Below are positions 24,501 to 37,290 of a DNA stretch of 64,000 nt, piece after piece. This stretch comes from Rosellinia necatrix. Lineage: Eukaryota > Ascomycota > Sordariomycetes > Xylariales > Xylariaceae. Position 1 is the stretch's first letter; the number at the start of each line of letters is the position of its first letter. The stretch is taken from NCBI GenBank assembly GCA_021209875.1, contig JAGYVD010000006.1, positions 4,216,001 through 4,280,000 on the forward strand, in the 5' to 3' direction. The translations under genes were made by a program, and so were the position numbers. The notes beneath the pieces are model-generated. The model saw only the letters and a list, made by a program, of their open reading frames with translations. It was not told the DNA's origin and did not search any database.

Positions 24501-24658
24501 TCGTCCTGCGCGTTTTTCTCACTGATGTTCGAAGGAATGCTTTCGGGTCTACTCAAGATGAGAGACACAACATTGGGCTCGCCATCCTTTGCCGCGAGGT
24601 GGAGAGGCTTTTTGCCAAAGCGAACGGCGTCCGTAAGTCCAGGAATAAGAAACTCCAT
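21549..24658 (-). CDS. Ankyrin-repeat protein with C-terminal von Willebrand A domain
   Basis: Four exons: 24658-22751, 22623-22437, 22374-22040 and 21974-21549; introns 22624-22750, 22375-22436 and 21975-22039; 951 aa. Residues about 10-610 form 18 ankyrin repeats. After a short Pro/Thr linker (PPTNTPPPGTPS) comes a vWA fold: YGFVILCDDSSSMDRDHR with the metal-site D-x-S-x-S (Asp699, Ser701, Ser703), then IIVVVITDGQP (the second metal Asp in TDG). The C-terminus reads IFLLSQVGNSDGAQKFLRSI, the later strand/helix of a vWA domain. Ankyrin and vWA are both protein-interaction modules, so a scaffold or recognition role is likely; there is no signal peptide. Repeats 7-12 alternate between two repeat types (see findings). 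It borders the biosynthetic genes but need not belong to them. An exon upstream of the ATG cannot be excluded. Confidence 0.88.
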
Positions 24659-26201
24659 TGCAGTGTTGTTCCAGTTAGCTTGTAATGCTGACTTAATGAT
24701 TGGATATGCTCACACATCTGTTCTATGCCATTGATTCCAATGTAGCGTATTTAAAGGTGGGAAAGCGTATAATTAATGGCAAGAGCTCATGAGTGAGCCT
24801 CGCACAACTTCACGCATGCTTGCGTCACTTCCGCCTCTTCTAACCCTTAATATTGTCGAGTACCCTATAGAATCCAGAGACCCACTACGAATCCTACTCT
24901 GTAATAACCCCAACTAATCGGGTAGATGAAGCATATCACCATCGAGTAGATCAAGCATCTCATAACTGAAGGGAGGTTGGGCGTGTCACGACCGGATATG
25001 TATGTCACAGCCTACAGCTACATGGGCACTGGCTGTAGCTATGACTGGTTGGAATACTGGGACCGAGGTGGGACTAGTGGTATGGTTAGGTGGTAGTGAA
25101 TAGGGGATAGAGGATGCAGTGCCAGGAAGGTGGTAAATAATACGCTGCTGGGTATAAGTAAAAACTGACAATACGATTCGGAACTCGGAATCATCGGCCT
25201 ATCCTCGGTTGCCGCATGTCGCTTATTTGTGGGCAGAAGGGTGATTAGAGGTAAAAAGCAACGTTTCGTTGGGCATCGCAGAAATTCTGGCAGGGTGCAT
25301 GTGCATCTCTGCAGAAGCTGAACATGAGTCCCGTGGTACTAGTTGTACCTTGCTTCTGTACTCAATGAAAATCTATCCTACCTAAGCTCTGCTGATAGTC
25401 ATGCCTTCTACCACCGTCTATTCCCAATATTCTACTTTCTCACAGCCGACCGATTTCATGATTGGGTTCTGCTAGGGTCAGGGCTCAATCCCCCTTCTAC
25501 AACCCCAACTTTCAGGCACATAGGGCTCGAAATATCGATGCTAAGGATAAGCATACGTTTGCGACACCTCTAACTGCGGCCTCGTACCGAAAGCGACCCG
25601 TATTAGGCTCACGCTCCCCCCCAGAATACATACTATTCACACTGCGCGGTGTGCCCTGTTGGTGATGTAGACTTCGCGGTGCGGGCGAGCTGGCGTGTGG
25701 CGCATACTAACGCCTATAGTATGCACCTCTGGTTGCATTGTTGCCTCACTTACAGTTCCATTGGCTATGAACTATTTAATCAACATTCTCGGCATTTCAT
25801 ATTGTATCAGGCGATATTCGAAGCTTTAAGAGTTCATTAGAAGTTTTGCAAGGCTCTGATAGAGATACTGTCTCTACGTTGGGTCGTGAGCGGGGACGTA
25901 ACATGATGGAATTTGAACTCCTGCTTGTTGCCCTTTGGCCCTCGCTTACTGCGACGTGTTTCGTAAGGTGACGGACCATGGACTGTTTAGTTAGGCATCC
26001 ATATCCTTGGCGAAGCTTGCCGAGGTCGCTTAAGGTGGCGCTTTGATGCCAAGACTGACGAGGAGCTTGGTTTGAGATGGACAAAGAAAACCCAAATATC
26101 GATCCAGAGGTATTGGCAATAACGTGACTCTTCCTTTGACTATTACACGGCCAAATACTTTTTTTAGTAATAACCACTGTAGATTAATATAATATGTTAA
26201 A
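24659..26201. other. Intergenic up to the transposon boundary
   Basis: It holds a short duplicated motif (gtagatgaagcat / gtagatcaagcat, 24921-24960). A minus-strand frame at 25797-26177 has no recognisable domain. From about 26140 the sequence becomes AT-rich, then the first LTR begins. Confidence 0.5.
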
Positions 26202-26332
26202 TGTATATGGGTCACTCCACACCTCCGGATATATATTCTATTAAATATCCCAGGTCTTTTAACCTATCTTTATAACTAATTCTATACCTCGAATACATTT
26301 TTAACTATTATAATAATCTACTTCTTTTAACA
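26202..26332 (+). repeat. Left LTR of element A
   Basis: 131 bp, TG...CA termini; direct-repeat partner of 46639-46769. Confidence 0.85.
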
Positions 26333-29300
26333 GGTTATAAGCCTGGACTTGCTTACTTGTATTATTTACTTAGCTTTTATTTTTAAACCTAGCTAAATTA
26401 TCTGATCTTTTAACTTAAAAAATCTAAAACTAGAACTATTTATATAAAAAATTAACATTTAAAAATAAATTAAAAAAAACGCTAAATTATAAATATAATA
26501 TATTATTTTGTTTAAAAAACAATATTAATTATAAAATCTATTAAACTATGAATTTAAAACTTATTAATACTTATAAAACGCAGGACTTATTAAAACTAAA
26601 CTATTAGTAACTATTAGCTATAATTTTAAGCTTTTAGCTTTAAATAATATTAAGCTATTAAAAAAAGTTTTTTATTTTATTTTTTTATTTGCTAATTATT
26701 AAATCCAGCAAACTTTATTACTTTTTAAACATAAGATTATAAAAAAAATAAATTATTATTTTAACAAGTTATTACTATTTTAATTAAATATTTAAAATGT
26801 TTATAAATATTTATAAATATTTTCTGCAAAAAAAACCTTTGTAATATTTTTTATACTACTATTTTTTAAATAAACATAATTTTTTTTATTTTACTAACAA
26901 ATTTATTTTAACTGCACTAAACTTTTTTATAAACAACGTTAAAAAAACTTTTTAAAAACTTATTACTAAGCCTATAGCTTATATCCTTTTTTTTATTACT
27001 ATTTAGCAATATTAAACTTTTTAGCTTTAAAATAGCCACTTTAAAAAGTTTATTATTTTTATTTCCGATTTTACACTTTATATATAAGCAAATATATAAA
27101 AAAAAAAGCAGAAAACTTTGTTTTATTTTTAACCTAAATATTAACGTTTTTATAATTAAAAATAGCTTTAAAATACTAATATAAAAGCAATAAAATTATA
27201 AACAGCAAAAAAAAACTTAATATTAATAACTATAAGTTTAATAAAATTATTAAATAACTATATAAGATTTACTAAAAAAATTAAAAACTATTTAGCAGTA
27301 TAAAGCTACAGACGTTTTTTATTTAAAAAAATATAAGCATTAATATTAAAAAAAAAAACCGGCGAAAATAATAACAACTATATAAAACGCGTTAAAATAT
27401 AAAAAAATAAACAAATTAAAAAATACACAGCTATATAAATACGTTTTAAAATTAATATTTAAAACTATTTTATAAATAAAATTAAATATAAAATAATATT
27501 TTAAATTTAAAATATTATTTTAAAAATTTTAAACTTAAAAAAATGCTATTTATATTATTTTATTTGCTTAATAAAATAACATAAGTTTAAAAAGCAGCAG
27601 CAAAACTATATTAAAATTTATAAAAAACTTTAAATTATTTATAACAATATAACTATTTTAAATATTAACTATATAATCTATAAACTTATATTTTTAATAA
27701 ATTTTATTTATATTAAGCTTAAACTATATTTTTTTTTTTTTTTAAACAGAATTATTAAATTATTTTTAAAAAAACTTGACTAATATAATAATTAAAAAGC
27801 TGCTATATTTAATAACGCCGTTTAAAAACTTAAGCTAAAAATAATTATTAAAATAAATAAAAATTTTAACGTTATATTAATTATAATTATAAATTATATA
27901 AGTTATAAAAAAAAAAATATATAACAGCTAAATATTATAAGTTGCATTTAAAACTAGCATTAAAAAAAAGCTTTTATTTTTAAAAAACAACTTAACAAAA
28001 ATAAAACAAAAAAAAATACTAAAAAAATAAAAACATTAATAATAGTTTTAATATAAAACAAATAAACATTTTTTTTGCTGCTGCCCAGCTTAATTAAAAC
28101 TAACAATATAACTTTAGTTTTATTATATTTAGCTCTGCAAAAAACCTTTTTATAAAAATGCTTAAACTAAGCTATTTAATAGCTAAATTTAACGCTAGTA
28201 TATTAAAATCACGCGCTTTAAAAATATAACTTTTTAATAACGTCTTAAACAACTCGCAAGTTATTAATATATTAAAATAATTTTTGCTAGCTAATACTAT
28301 TAAATAAATAGCTTAAAACTTTGTAAAATAATTTAATAACGTTATTATTTTTAACTTAAGCTATAATTAACATATATTTTATAAATAAAACAGTTTTATT
28401 AATTTAAAGCGTTATAATAAACTAAAAATAATAAAAATTAAAAATAAAATAATTATATTTAAACAAATAAAAATTATGCTATTACTACTTTTATAAACAG
28501 CAAAAAATATAGAATATTTTTTATAAAACAATATATTATTTTAAAACAAAATTAATTTAATCTTTATATTTTAATTATTTAAAAAAATACAGAATTTTTT
28601 TTTTATTAAAATAAAACATTTAAAGCTAAAAACAAAAAATATTTTTTTAACGCATAAATAAACAGCAGTCTATATTTAATTAATACGTCAGGCTTTAATA
28701 TTAATATATTTAACTTAAATATTAAACTTTACGTTTATTTTATTTTTAACTTTAAAATATAAGTCTAATATAACTAATTTAAATATATTAATAGTTAAAA
28801 ACTTTAAATATTAATAAACTTTATAACAAAAATACTACTTTTTTAAAAGTACTGCTTATATAAAACTTATATTAAAAAACAAATAAAAAAAAACTATATA
28901 AAAAAACTTTAGCTAAAAAAACTTATAAACTTAAATTTATTTATATTAACTTTATTAAAATATTAATAAAATAAAGCTATATTATAAAATATAACAGTTT
29001 TATTTAATAAATAATTATAATTAATAATTATATTTAAAAACCTGGACTTTTTTTATAAAGTTTTCGTCCAAGTTTATTAATATTATTTAAACTTTTTTTA
29101 ATTAATATAAACAATTAAAATAACGCTGCTATATTATTATATTAAATCAAAAGTTAAGTTTTATAAATAACACGTTTAAACTTATATATTAAAACAGAAG
29201 TATTGCTTTATTTTTTTCTGCTATAAACTAGCATTAATAAAATAATATCGCAAAACAGACTATAAAAATTATTAAAAAAATTGTTTATAAATTATTTATA

Positions 29301-29446
29301 AATATTACAGCTAGTAAAATAAACCTAAAATACTAGCCTATATTAGTTAAAACAGCAGTATATTTAAAAAACTTATAGCTTAGCTTAAAAATAAAAAATA
29401 AAACTTTATATAAAATATAATATAATATTAAACCAGACTTAATATA

Positions 29447-29631
29447 TGACACAGTCAGGAAGGGGGGCTCCTTATCTAGCTAGCGCAGCTAGCTAGATAA
29501 GGATTGTGTAGATTAGATAAGGTACTAGCCTAAGGCTTCTGGTCCCTGCGGGACCAGAAGCCCTTCCTTCTTTAATTCTACATCACACTTTTACAGACTC
29601 AATACCACACTACCTTTAGTAATCCATACTA
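29447..29631 (+). mobile_element. Hairpin-rich solo-LTR-like element, copy 1
   Basis: A 185-bp unit inserted in element A, flanked by the 5-bp duplication ATATA (29442-29446 and 29632-29636). It begins TGACACAGTCAGG and ends CCATACTA. It is far less AT-rich than its surroundings and contains three near-perfect palindromes with 3-nt centres: one at the 5' end (TGAC-ACA-GTCA), one of 15-bp arms (CCTTATCTAGCTAGC, centre GCA) and one of 12-bp arms (GCTTCTGGTCCC, centre TGC). The TG start, 5-bp target duplication and small size suggest a solo LTR or LTR-derived nonautonomous element. A sister copy lies at 48578-48761 in the same orientation. Confidence 0.8.
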
Positions 29632-30759
29632 ATATATTTACGCGTTATTAGATTAAACAGCTATTACTTGCTAAAAAAAAAGCTGTTAATATTTAATAAA
29701 AAAATATAAAAATATAAAATATTAAGCTATTAAAAAAATAGCGCTATAAACTATATAATATTATTTTTTTTTAATAAAATAATATAAACTAATAATATTA
29801 TTTTTAAAAAACGGCATATATATTTATTATTAAAAAACTGGTTTTTTTTTTTAAACTTATTTAAAAAACTAGCTAATATTATTATAAAAGCCCAGCTAAT
29901 TATTAAAACTATTATAACTGTTCTACGGCTTAAAGCGTTAAAATTAAAAAAAAAAAAATTTTAGCTAAAAAACTAAAAAACTGCAAAATATATTTTTAGC
30001 AGAATTTTATAAAAAAAATATATTATTTAAAACTATTAAAAATAAATAATAAAAACAAACTTTTAAAACTATTTTATAAAACTTTTTTAGCACTTCGGCT
30101 ATTATATTTTAAAAAACACTGGCTATTTTATTTAAAATAATACTGTTTTTATTATTAAAACTATAGTTTTTAAATTAAAAACTTATAGCTTAATTATTAG
30201 CTATTTTAAAAGCAAAACAAAAACTAAAAACAATAAAAATATTTAAAAATTTATTATAGTTGTTATTTTAAAAGTTTTATAAAGTTATTTTAACTTTTGC
30301 TTTTAAACAGGCTTATTTAGCTAGTATTAAATATTAGCTGTTAACAGCTTTATAAAACTTTTTATTAATATTTTTAAGCTAATAATATTATTAGTTAGTA
30401 TAATATTTATATTATTTTTTTAAAACTTATTAAACTAAAATTATTAGCTTAAATAAAAAAAATATTAATTTATTTAGTTAGCAGAAAATAATAAACAGTA
30501 AATATAAGTTTTTTATAAACAATAAAACATAAAAACTTATAAAATTATTTAAAAATAAAACTGCTTATAAATAAATAAGTTTATAAGCTAAAAAAAAAAC
30601 CTAATAAAAAAATTATTTAATATAAAACACGATAAATAGTTTAAAGCTTTAAATAAATAAAAAGCTAAACTAGAATAAAACTTTTATATTAATAATAAAA
30701 TTAATAAATTATAAAGCAATTTTTATTATTACAGCAGCTTTAAACTTAGAACTTAAATA

Positions 30760-31660
30760 AATAAACGTTAAAACAGCGTTTTTATATAGGTTAATAAATA
30801 AAAAAATTTATATTAAACAACTATTAAAATTTAATAACAGCTTTAATCGTATATACCGCTTAAATAAAGCATTTTATAAACTAAAACAGTTCTTAAAAAT
30901 TTAATACGATATTTTTTCTGCGTTTTTAAAAAAACTAAGCTTTATACTACTAAATATAAATATTAAAATATTTGCTAAAAGCTATTTATATATAATAATA
31001 TATATAAACAACTTATTAACAGCTAAACTTTTAAAATTAAAAATTAATAAGCTTAAACAAACGTTAAATAAACGTTTTAAAATAATAAACTTAAGCTTAT
31101 GTTTATATTATTTAAAAATAATAATTAAAAAAAACCGTTTTAACTGGACGATTTACTTAAAACAAAATACTTACGTTAAAAAATATTAAAAACTTTTATA
31201 TATAAAAATATTTTTTAAACGTTATTTTTATAAAAATAAAATTATTTAAACTTTTATTTATAAACTTTATTACGTTTAATAAAAATAAAATTTAATATAT
31301 AAAATTATCGGCTTGCTAATATACGTTATATTTAAAATAAAACTAAATATTATATTTTTAATATTATTTTATAGTTATTTTTAATAAAGCTTAATAAAAA
31401 CTATATTATAGCTGTTAAATATATATTTAAATACTTAAAAAAAACAACGGATTTAAAATTAATTTATTATAAAGTTTTAAAAAGCTTTACTAGCTATATT
31501 AATATTAACTACGTTAAAAACTAAAAAACTTAAAAATTAACTTTTAGCTATATTTTTTAATAAGTAGTAATACTATTAATTAAAGCTTAAAATAATAAAC
31601 TATTATATTTTTATTATTTTATAAAATAAAATATATTAGTTAAACATAAGCTATTAAAAA
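30760..31660 (+). pseudogene. Copia reverse transcriptase/RNase H remnant of element A
   Basis: Read on the plus strand, the decayed frame still shows the order of Ty1/copia RT blocks: an IYIKQ block, YRLNKAFYKLKQ, FLKKLSF, a segment FAKSYLYIIIYINNLL where the active-site acidic pair now reads NN (GAT-to-AAT type change), and NRTIYLKQ-like sequence. Numerous stops are present. The identification rests on motif order and spacing. Confidence 0.75.
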
Positions 31661-32283
31661 AGCTATTTAATTATAACTACTGCTAAAAAATTAAATATTA
31701 ATAATAAAATTAAAACAACTATTATTTATAGCAACAACTAAAAATTATAATATTAATTAATAATTTATTATATTATATTAATATTAAATTCATAACTATT
31801 TAACTAAAATTTGTTTATAAATAACAGGCTGCTAAAAATATTAAGTTATAGTTTATATTAATAATAAAATAAATTGCTAATAGATTTATTAAAGCATTAC
31901 TAAAAAATAAATTCTTTGTTTTTTATAAAGCTATAAGCTTAAAATAAATAAAAACCACGTTATTAGCAAAACTAAAGTTTAATTTTATTATATAATTAAA
32001 TAGTACTAGTACCGCAAAAATTTTTTTAATAAAAACATTTTATAATTTATTTTAATATAAACAGTTTAATTAAAGCTTTTAAACATTTACAACTAATTTT
32101 ATTTAATTTTTATTATTTTTTTATTTTATAAACCGCTTTAAAACTTTTTAACTATTAATAAAATAAAAATTATAATATTTATTAATATTAACTATTTTAA
32201 TATATTAAAAAACTATTTTTAACATAGAAACAATAAATAATTAACTAGCTTTAATATTTAACTAATTTTATAAGCTTGCTATA

Positions 32284-32515
32284 TGTTGCACCAGTCACAA
32301 ATAAGAAGTCAAGGCTTCAGCAATAAGTGATATATTATACGAAAATCTACAGATAAAAAAAGAAAGAGTAAATGGAAGGAATTAGCCCACTAAAATTCTG
32401 GCTAAATGTAGGTGTATAAAATAGGTCCAGTTTATACGTTATGCGCACTAGTTAGCAACAGGTGTATAAATACTAGTCTGTGCTACCTGCATTAGCTAAC
32501 TAGTTATTTATAACT
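32284..32515 (-). repeat. LTR of element B (left copy)
   Basis: Partner of 45570-45798. The GC-containing half (32390-32510) is less mutated than the interior. Confidence 0.85.
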
Positions 32516-33871
32516 ACCTCCCCTTTTAGAAAAAAACGGCTTGTTTTTTAAATTGTGTTTATATTTAAACATATAGCTTTTTAGTATATTTTTTAATAAA
32601 AAAAAAAATCGTTTTAAGTTTTTATTTTATGCTATATTTTTTAAGCTTTTATATTATTAAGTTATTGCATAAGTTTTTTTATATTATATTACCAACTTTT
32701 TTTTATTTATTATTATATTTGTTTTTATTTCTGTTTTATTATTTTTTATTGTATTACTTTATTATTATTTTTATATGCTGTATTTAATTTATTATTTTCT
32801 GCGGCTTTAAGCTAATTTTTTAAACGTTTTAAAAGTTCTGCTACGTTTAAGTATTTTTTGTAGAATTTTTTTAATAATTTTGCGCTGTTTTTAAAATTTC
32901 GGGCAAAATACTATTTATTGTTGGTTTTTTATTTTTTTTAAATTATTTAATATTATAGTTTTTTATAATATATTTTTAACGATTTAATTTTTTAACTACA
33001 AACTTTTTTTTTTTTTTAAGCTTTATTATTTTGTTATTTAAATTATTAGCTTTTGTTTTAGCAGTAAATTATTAAAATATAGTTATAGTTTATTAATATA
33101 ATAATAGTTTATTATTTTTATAAAAAAAACGTTTAATACAAAAATATTATTATTTTTATCGATTATTTTAAACTTTTATTACGTTATAAAAAGTCCAGCT
33201 TATTAAAAATCGGTTAATCTTTTATAATTGTTTTTTTTAAAATTAATATATAATTATTTATATTAAAATTAAGTTTTTTATTTATAATTAGCTTATTTAA
33301 TTATATAAGTTTAAGTTTAAATTAAATGTTTTTTATTAAATCTATAAATTAAGCGATTTTTTTATTTTATTTTAAGTTTTTATTTTTAAAGTTTTTTTTT
33401 TAAAAGCTTTTTAACTTTTCTGCTGCAGTTTAATTTTTTAATTAAAATAAAAAGCATTAAAAATTTTATTTCTGTTTTATAAAATAATATATTTATTAAT
33501 TTATATAATAATGCTGCTTATATATAATTTATTATTAAAATATATTTAAACTAATCGTTTTAATAATAGTTAATATATAGTCGTAGTTATTAATTTAAAT
33601 ATTTATTTATAATTTTATTTATTCTGCAGTTTTATAATAGCTAGCAAAAACTAAAATATATTTTATATTTATTAGTTTATATAATTTATTTATAAATATT
33701 AAAATAAATTATAAATTTTAATTTAAAATTATTATTATTAATATATTAAATATTTAAAATAACTTTTATAATATATTTTAGCCGCGTTTATTATAATAGC
33801 TTATATAATATATAAAATCGTTTAAGCTTTTTTTTTTAATTAGTTTATTATAATAAACACGTTATTATAAC

Positions 33872-34141
33872 TGTAATGGCTGCAATAGCGGCAATTAAAA
33901 CGAAGCCCAACTATACCTATGTATTAAGAAAAAAAACTAAAGTTAAGGAAAAAAAAGGACTATATATAGGGCCAACGGCCAGAATTCCTACTTATATATA
34001 TTACTAGCTATTTATTATATAACTAGCCTACTGTATTTACTACTTTATATTTATACCTATTTAGCCGGAGAACTAATTAAAAGCTGCCAAGCCGCTTATT
34101 TATTTAACTAATTAGGGCCTTTATAGCTATAAGCTATAATA
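33872..34141 (-). repeat. LTR of element C (left copy, RIP-mutated)
   Basis: 270 bp; ends TATAATA where its partner ends CATAACA. Confidence 0.88.
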
Positions 34142-36879
34142 ATCCCCTTTTTACAAAAAAACTTAGCTTAAGTTTTTAGCCGCGTAAAACTAAAAATATA
34201 TTAAACTAATTTTTTTTTTAAAACTGTTCGCGCTACGTTTAAAGCTTAAATTAAAAACTTTTAAATTAACACTTTTAAGCAGTAAAAAAATACTTTCGGC
34301 GTATATAATTAATTAAAATCTAAAAGTTTTTAATTTTTAGTTTTATACTTATTATATTAATTAATTAATTTTTGCCTGATTTATTTTTTAATTAAACTAT
34401 TTATTATATTACTTGCGCTTTATTTATAATTTTAGCTATATTTTATTTATTAATATATTATTATTTTTATACGCTTTAACAAATTTTTTTTTTTAGCCGC
34501 TTTAATCTAGTTTTATAGCCGCTTTAATAGTTCTATTTTTTTTAAATATTTATTATAATATTTTTTTAGTTTAATTAAAACGTTTTTTAAATCAGCAGCT
34601 AAATATTAATTATCGTTATACTTTTAGTTTTTTAAAACATTTTATAAAATAGTTTTTTTTAAATTTTTAATAATAAAATTTTTTACTTTTTATTCTTTTT
34701 TTCTAGCGTTTTATCAACTATTTTTTTTTTTAAATAAAGCATTTTTGTTCTAGTAAAAATTATTAGCGCATTTTTATAATTGTTTAGCGTAAAACTAGCA
34801 GCTTTTTTATTATGCCGTTAATAATTTTAGTTTAAATATATTAAAACAATTAGCTTTAATATTAATAATTTTATAAGCTTGTTATATTATTAAATAATCT
34901 AGCTTATTATTAAATTAATCGGTTTATTTTTTTTTTGCAGCATAAATATATAATCTTTAATTATAAAATTTAAATTTTATTAATATTTATTAGCTTATAT
35001 AATTATCTGTTGTTATATTTTTATATTTATATTTTTTTTTTTAATATAATCACAAACTTTTTTATAAATGCTTAAGCTTTTTTTTTAAATAGTTTTTTTT
35101 TAACTTATTTTTTTTATAGTTGTTTTGTTTTTATTTAAAACTTTTAATTAAACGTTATATTTATCGGCTTTTTTATTAATATTTTTTTTCAAAATAGCCT
35201 TTTAAAGCTTTATAAAATAAAAACGCTTATATAACGTTTAAAACTAAAAACACTTTAAACTAGTTTTTTTAAAAATAATTAATATATAATCGCAGCTATT
35301 AATTTATTTATTAATATATTATTTTTATTTGTTTTACCAATTAATAATGTTCTGCTATAAAAAAATCCAGCTTTATACTATAAATTTTTAATAGCTTGTT
35401 TATAAAATCAGTAATAAACTATTTTTTTTTATCGCTAACTATTATCTTTAGCTATTTATATATTTAATAAAAACTTTTATAATATATTTTAGCAGCATTT
35501 TTTGCTGTTACTAACTTTTATATATAATCGTTTATATTAGTTTTAATAGTTTATTAATTATATAAAATATTATATTATTTTTATATTTGTTTTTAAAAAG
35601 CTTTTAAAATTAATTATTATATATTATTATATATATTTTAACACTAGTAAAAAAATCAGCTTTTTTAATATTTTATTACAAAAAACTTTTATAAAACAAT
35701 AAAAATAGTTTGCTATATATTAGTCGACTTTATAATGCAGCTTTAGCTATTAATAATATTAAAACATTAAACGCTTTATTTTTTTACGGCTTAAATATAC
35801 TATTGCTAGCTTTATATAAACTTTTTAATTATTTAAATTTATAAATTATTTAACTTAAAATAACTAATTTTTTTTATATAATAAAAGTTTTTAATATTAA
35901 TTAATTAAAATTTTTATTAGCTTAAGCTTTTTCCAGTATTTATTTAAGCTAATATTATATTAATTAGCTTTAAATACCGCGTTTATAAATATTATTTTTA
36001 ACAGTAATAAAAATATAATATTTTTATAATATATATTTTATATATACTTTTATTATTTTAAAAGTTATTAGTTTAAAAAACTATAATTTTTATTTATTTT
36101 TTATTGTTTTTATATTTTTAAATTTTTATTAGCTTAAAAAATATTTGTTATTATATTTTTAATTTTAAACAATACATAATATTAAAATTATAATACGCGA
36201 TAAGCTTAACTTATTTAGCCTGTTTTAAGTTTAAAATTTTTTTTACGTTAAAATATTTTAATACAACATAATTTATAATAACTAAAAACAGCTATAACTA
36301 TTATAAGCTTATTAGTTCTGCTTTTTAATAAAACAACTTTTTAATTACTGCTAGTATTTTTTTATTATAAATATTATAGTTTAATTTTATATCGTAAAAA
36401 GTTTTTAAATAAAATATAACTAGCTGTTATAAAACGTCTGCAGTTTTTTTTTACAACAGAACATCTGCAGCTATACCGTCAGACGTATTTATTTTTATTT
36501 AAGTTTTATTTTTATAATTAAAATGTTTTAATATTAACGCGTTAATTAGTTTATTTTTTAACGTTTTAAACGCTTTTTAATAAAAATCTAACTAAATTAA
36601 ATTAGTTTTAATATAAATTAAATTATTTAACAGCTTAATTATTTATTTATATTTATAAACAAACTTTTATAAAAGTTATAAAAACTTAAAAATAACCGTA
36701 TTTTTTTAATAACGTTTTATTTTTTTTTAAATGTTTTTAATTATAAATAATTTTAACTTTATTAAAATTAACTTTTATGTTTTTAGTTTTTATAATAAAC
36801 TTAAAAACTTAGTTTTTTATATAAAACTTATATTTTTTAAGTCAGCTTATAATCCTGTTTTTTAAAACATAATAATATT

Positions 36880-37290
36880 TTATTTATATAATATCAATAT
36901 TTTAATTTATTATTTAAATAAATTAAGATATTATTAATATAAGCTATATAAAAAATATTTAAATATTTTTATAATATATCGTTAATATATTTTTAAAAAT
37001 TGCTAGCTTATTAATTAATCTAAAAAACAGCACTTTAAACTAATAAACTTTATATCGCGTTTAAAAAACAGTTAATTTTTTATTTTTTTTTATAATATAA
37101 ATATAATAAAACGCTTGTTTAATATCGATTTTAATAAATATTTTAGCTTATATTATATAAGCTAATATTTTTTTAATTAATAGCAACAAATATCGATTTT
37201 TTTATATTAAAACATTTAATTTTTTATAATCGATATATAAACGTAATAATTTATTATTTTTTTATATAAACAATATAAAAACAGCTTAAA
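36880..37290 (-). pseudogene. Gypsy reverse transcriptase remnant of element C
   Basis: On the minus strand the decayed frame reads YVYIDYKKLN, then KNRY, KIFIKIDIKQAF and RYKVY*FKVLFF, the ordered RT blocks of Ty3/gypsy elements. Stops interrupt it. Confidence 0.75.

Noticed and set aside
25797..26215. Minus-strand 126-codon frame next to the transposon border
   Set aside because: No family recognised; overlaps the onset of AT-rich sequence and lacks exon context.
29447..29631. Helitron end or CRISPR-like repeat
   Set aside because: No TC...CTRR termini in the right places and no spaced repeat array; the 5-bp target duplication and TG start fit an LTR-type unit better.
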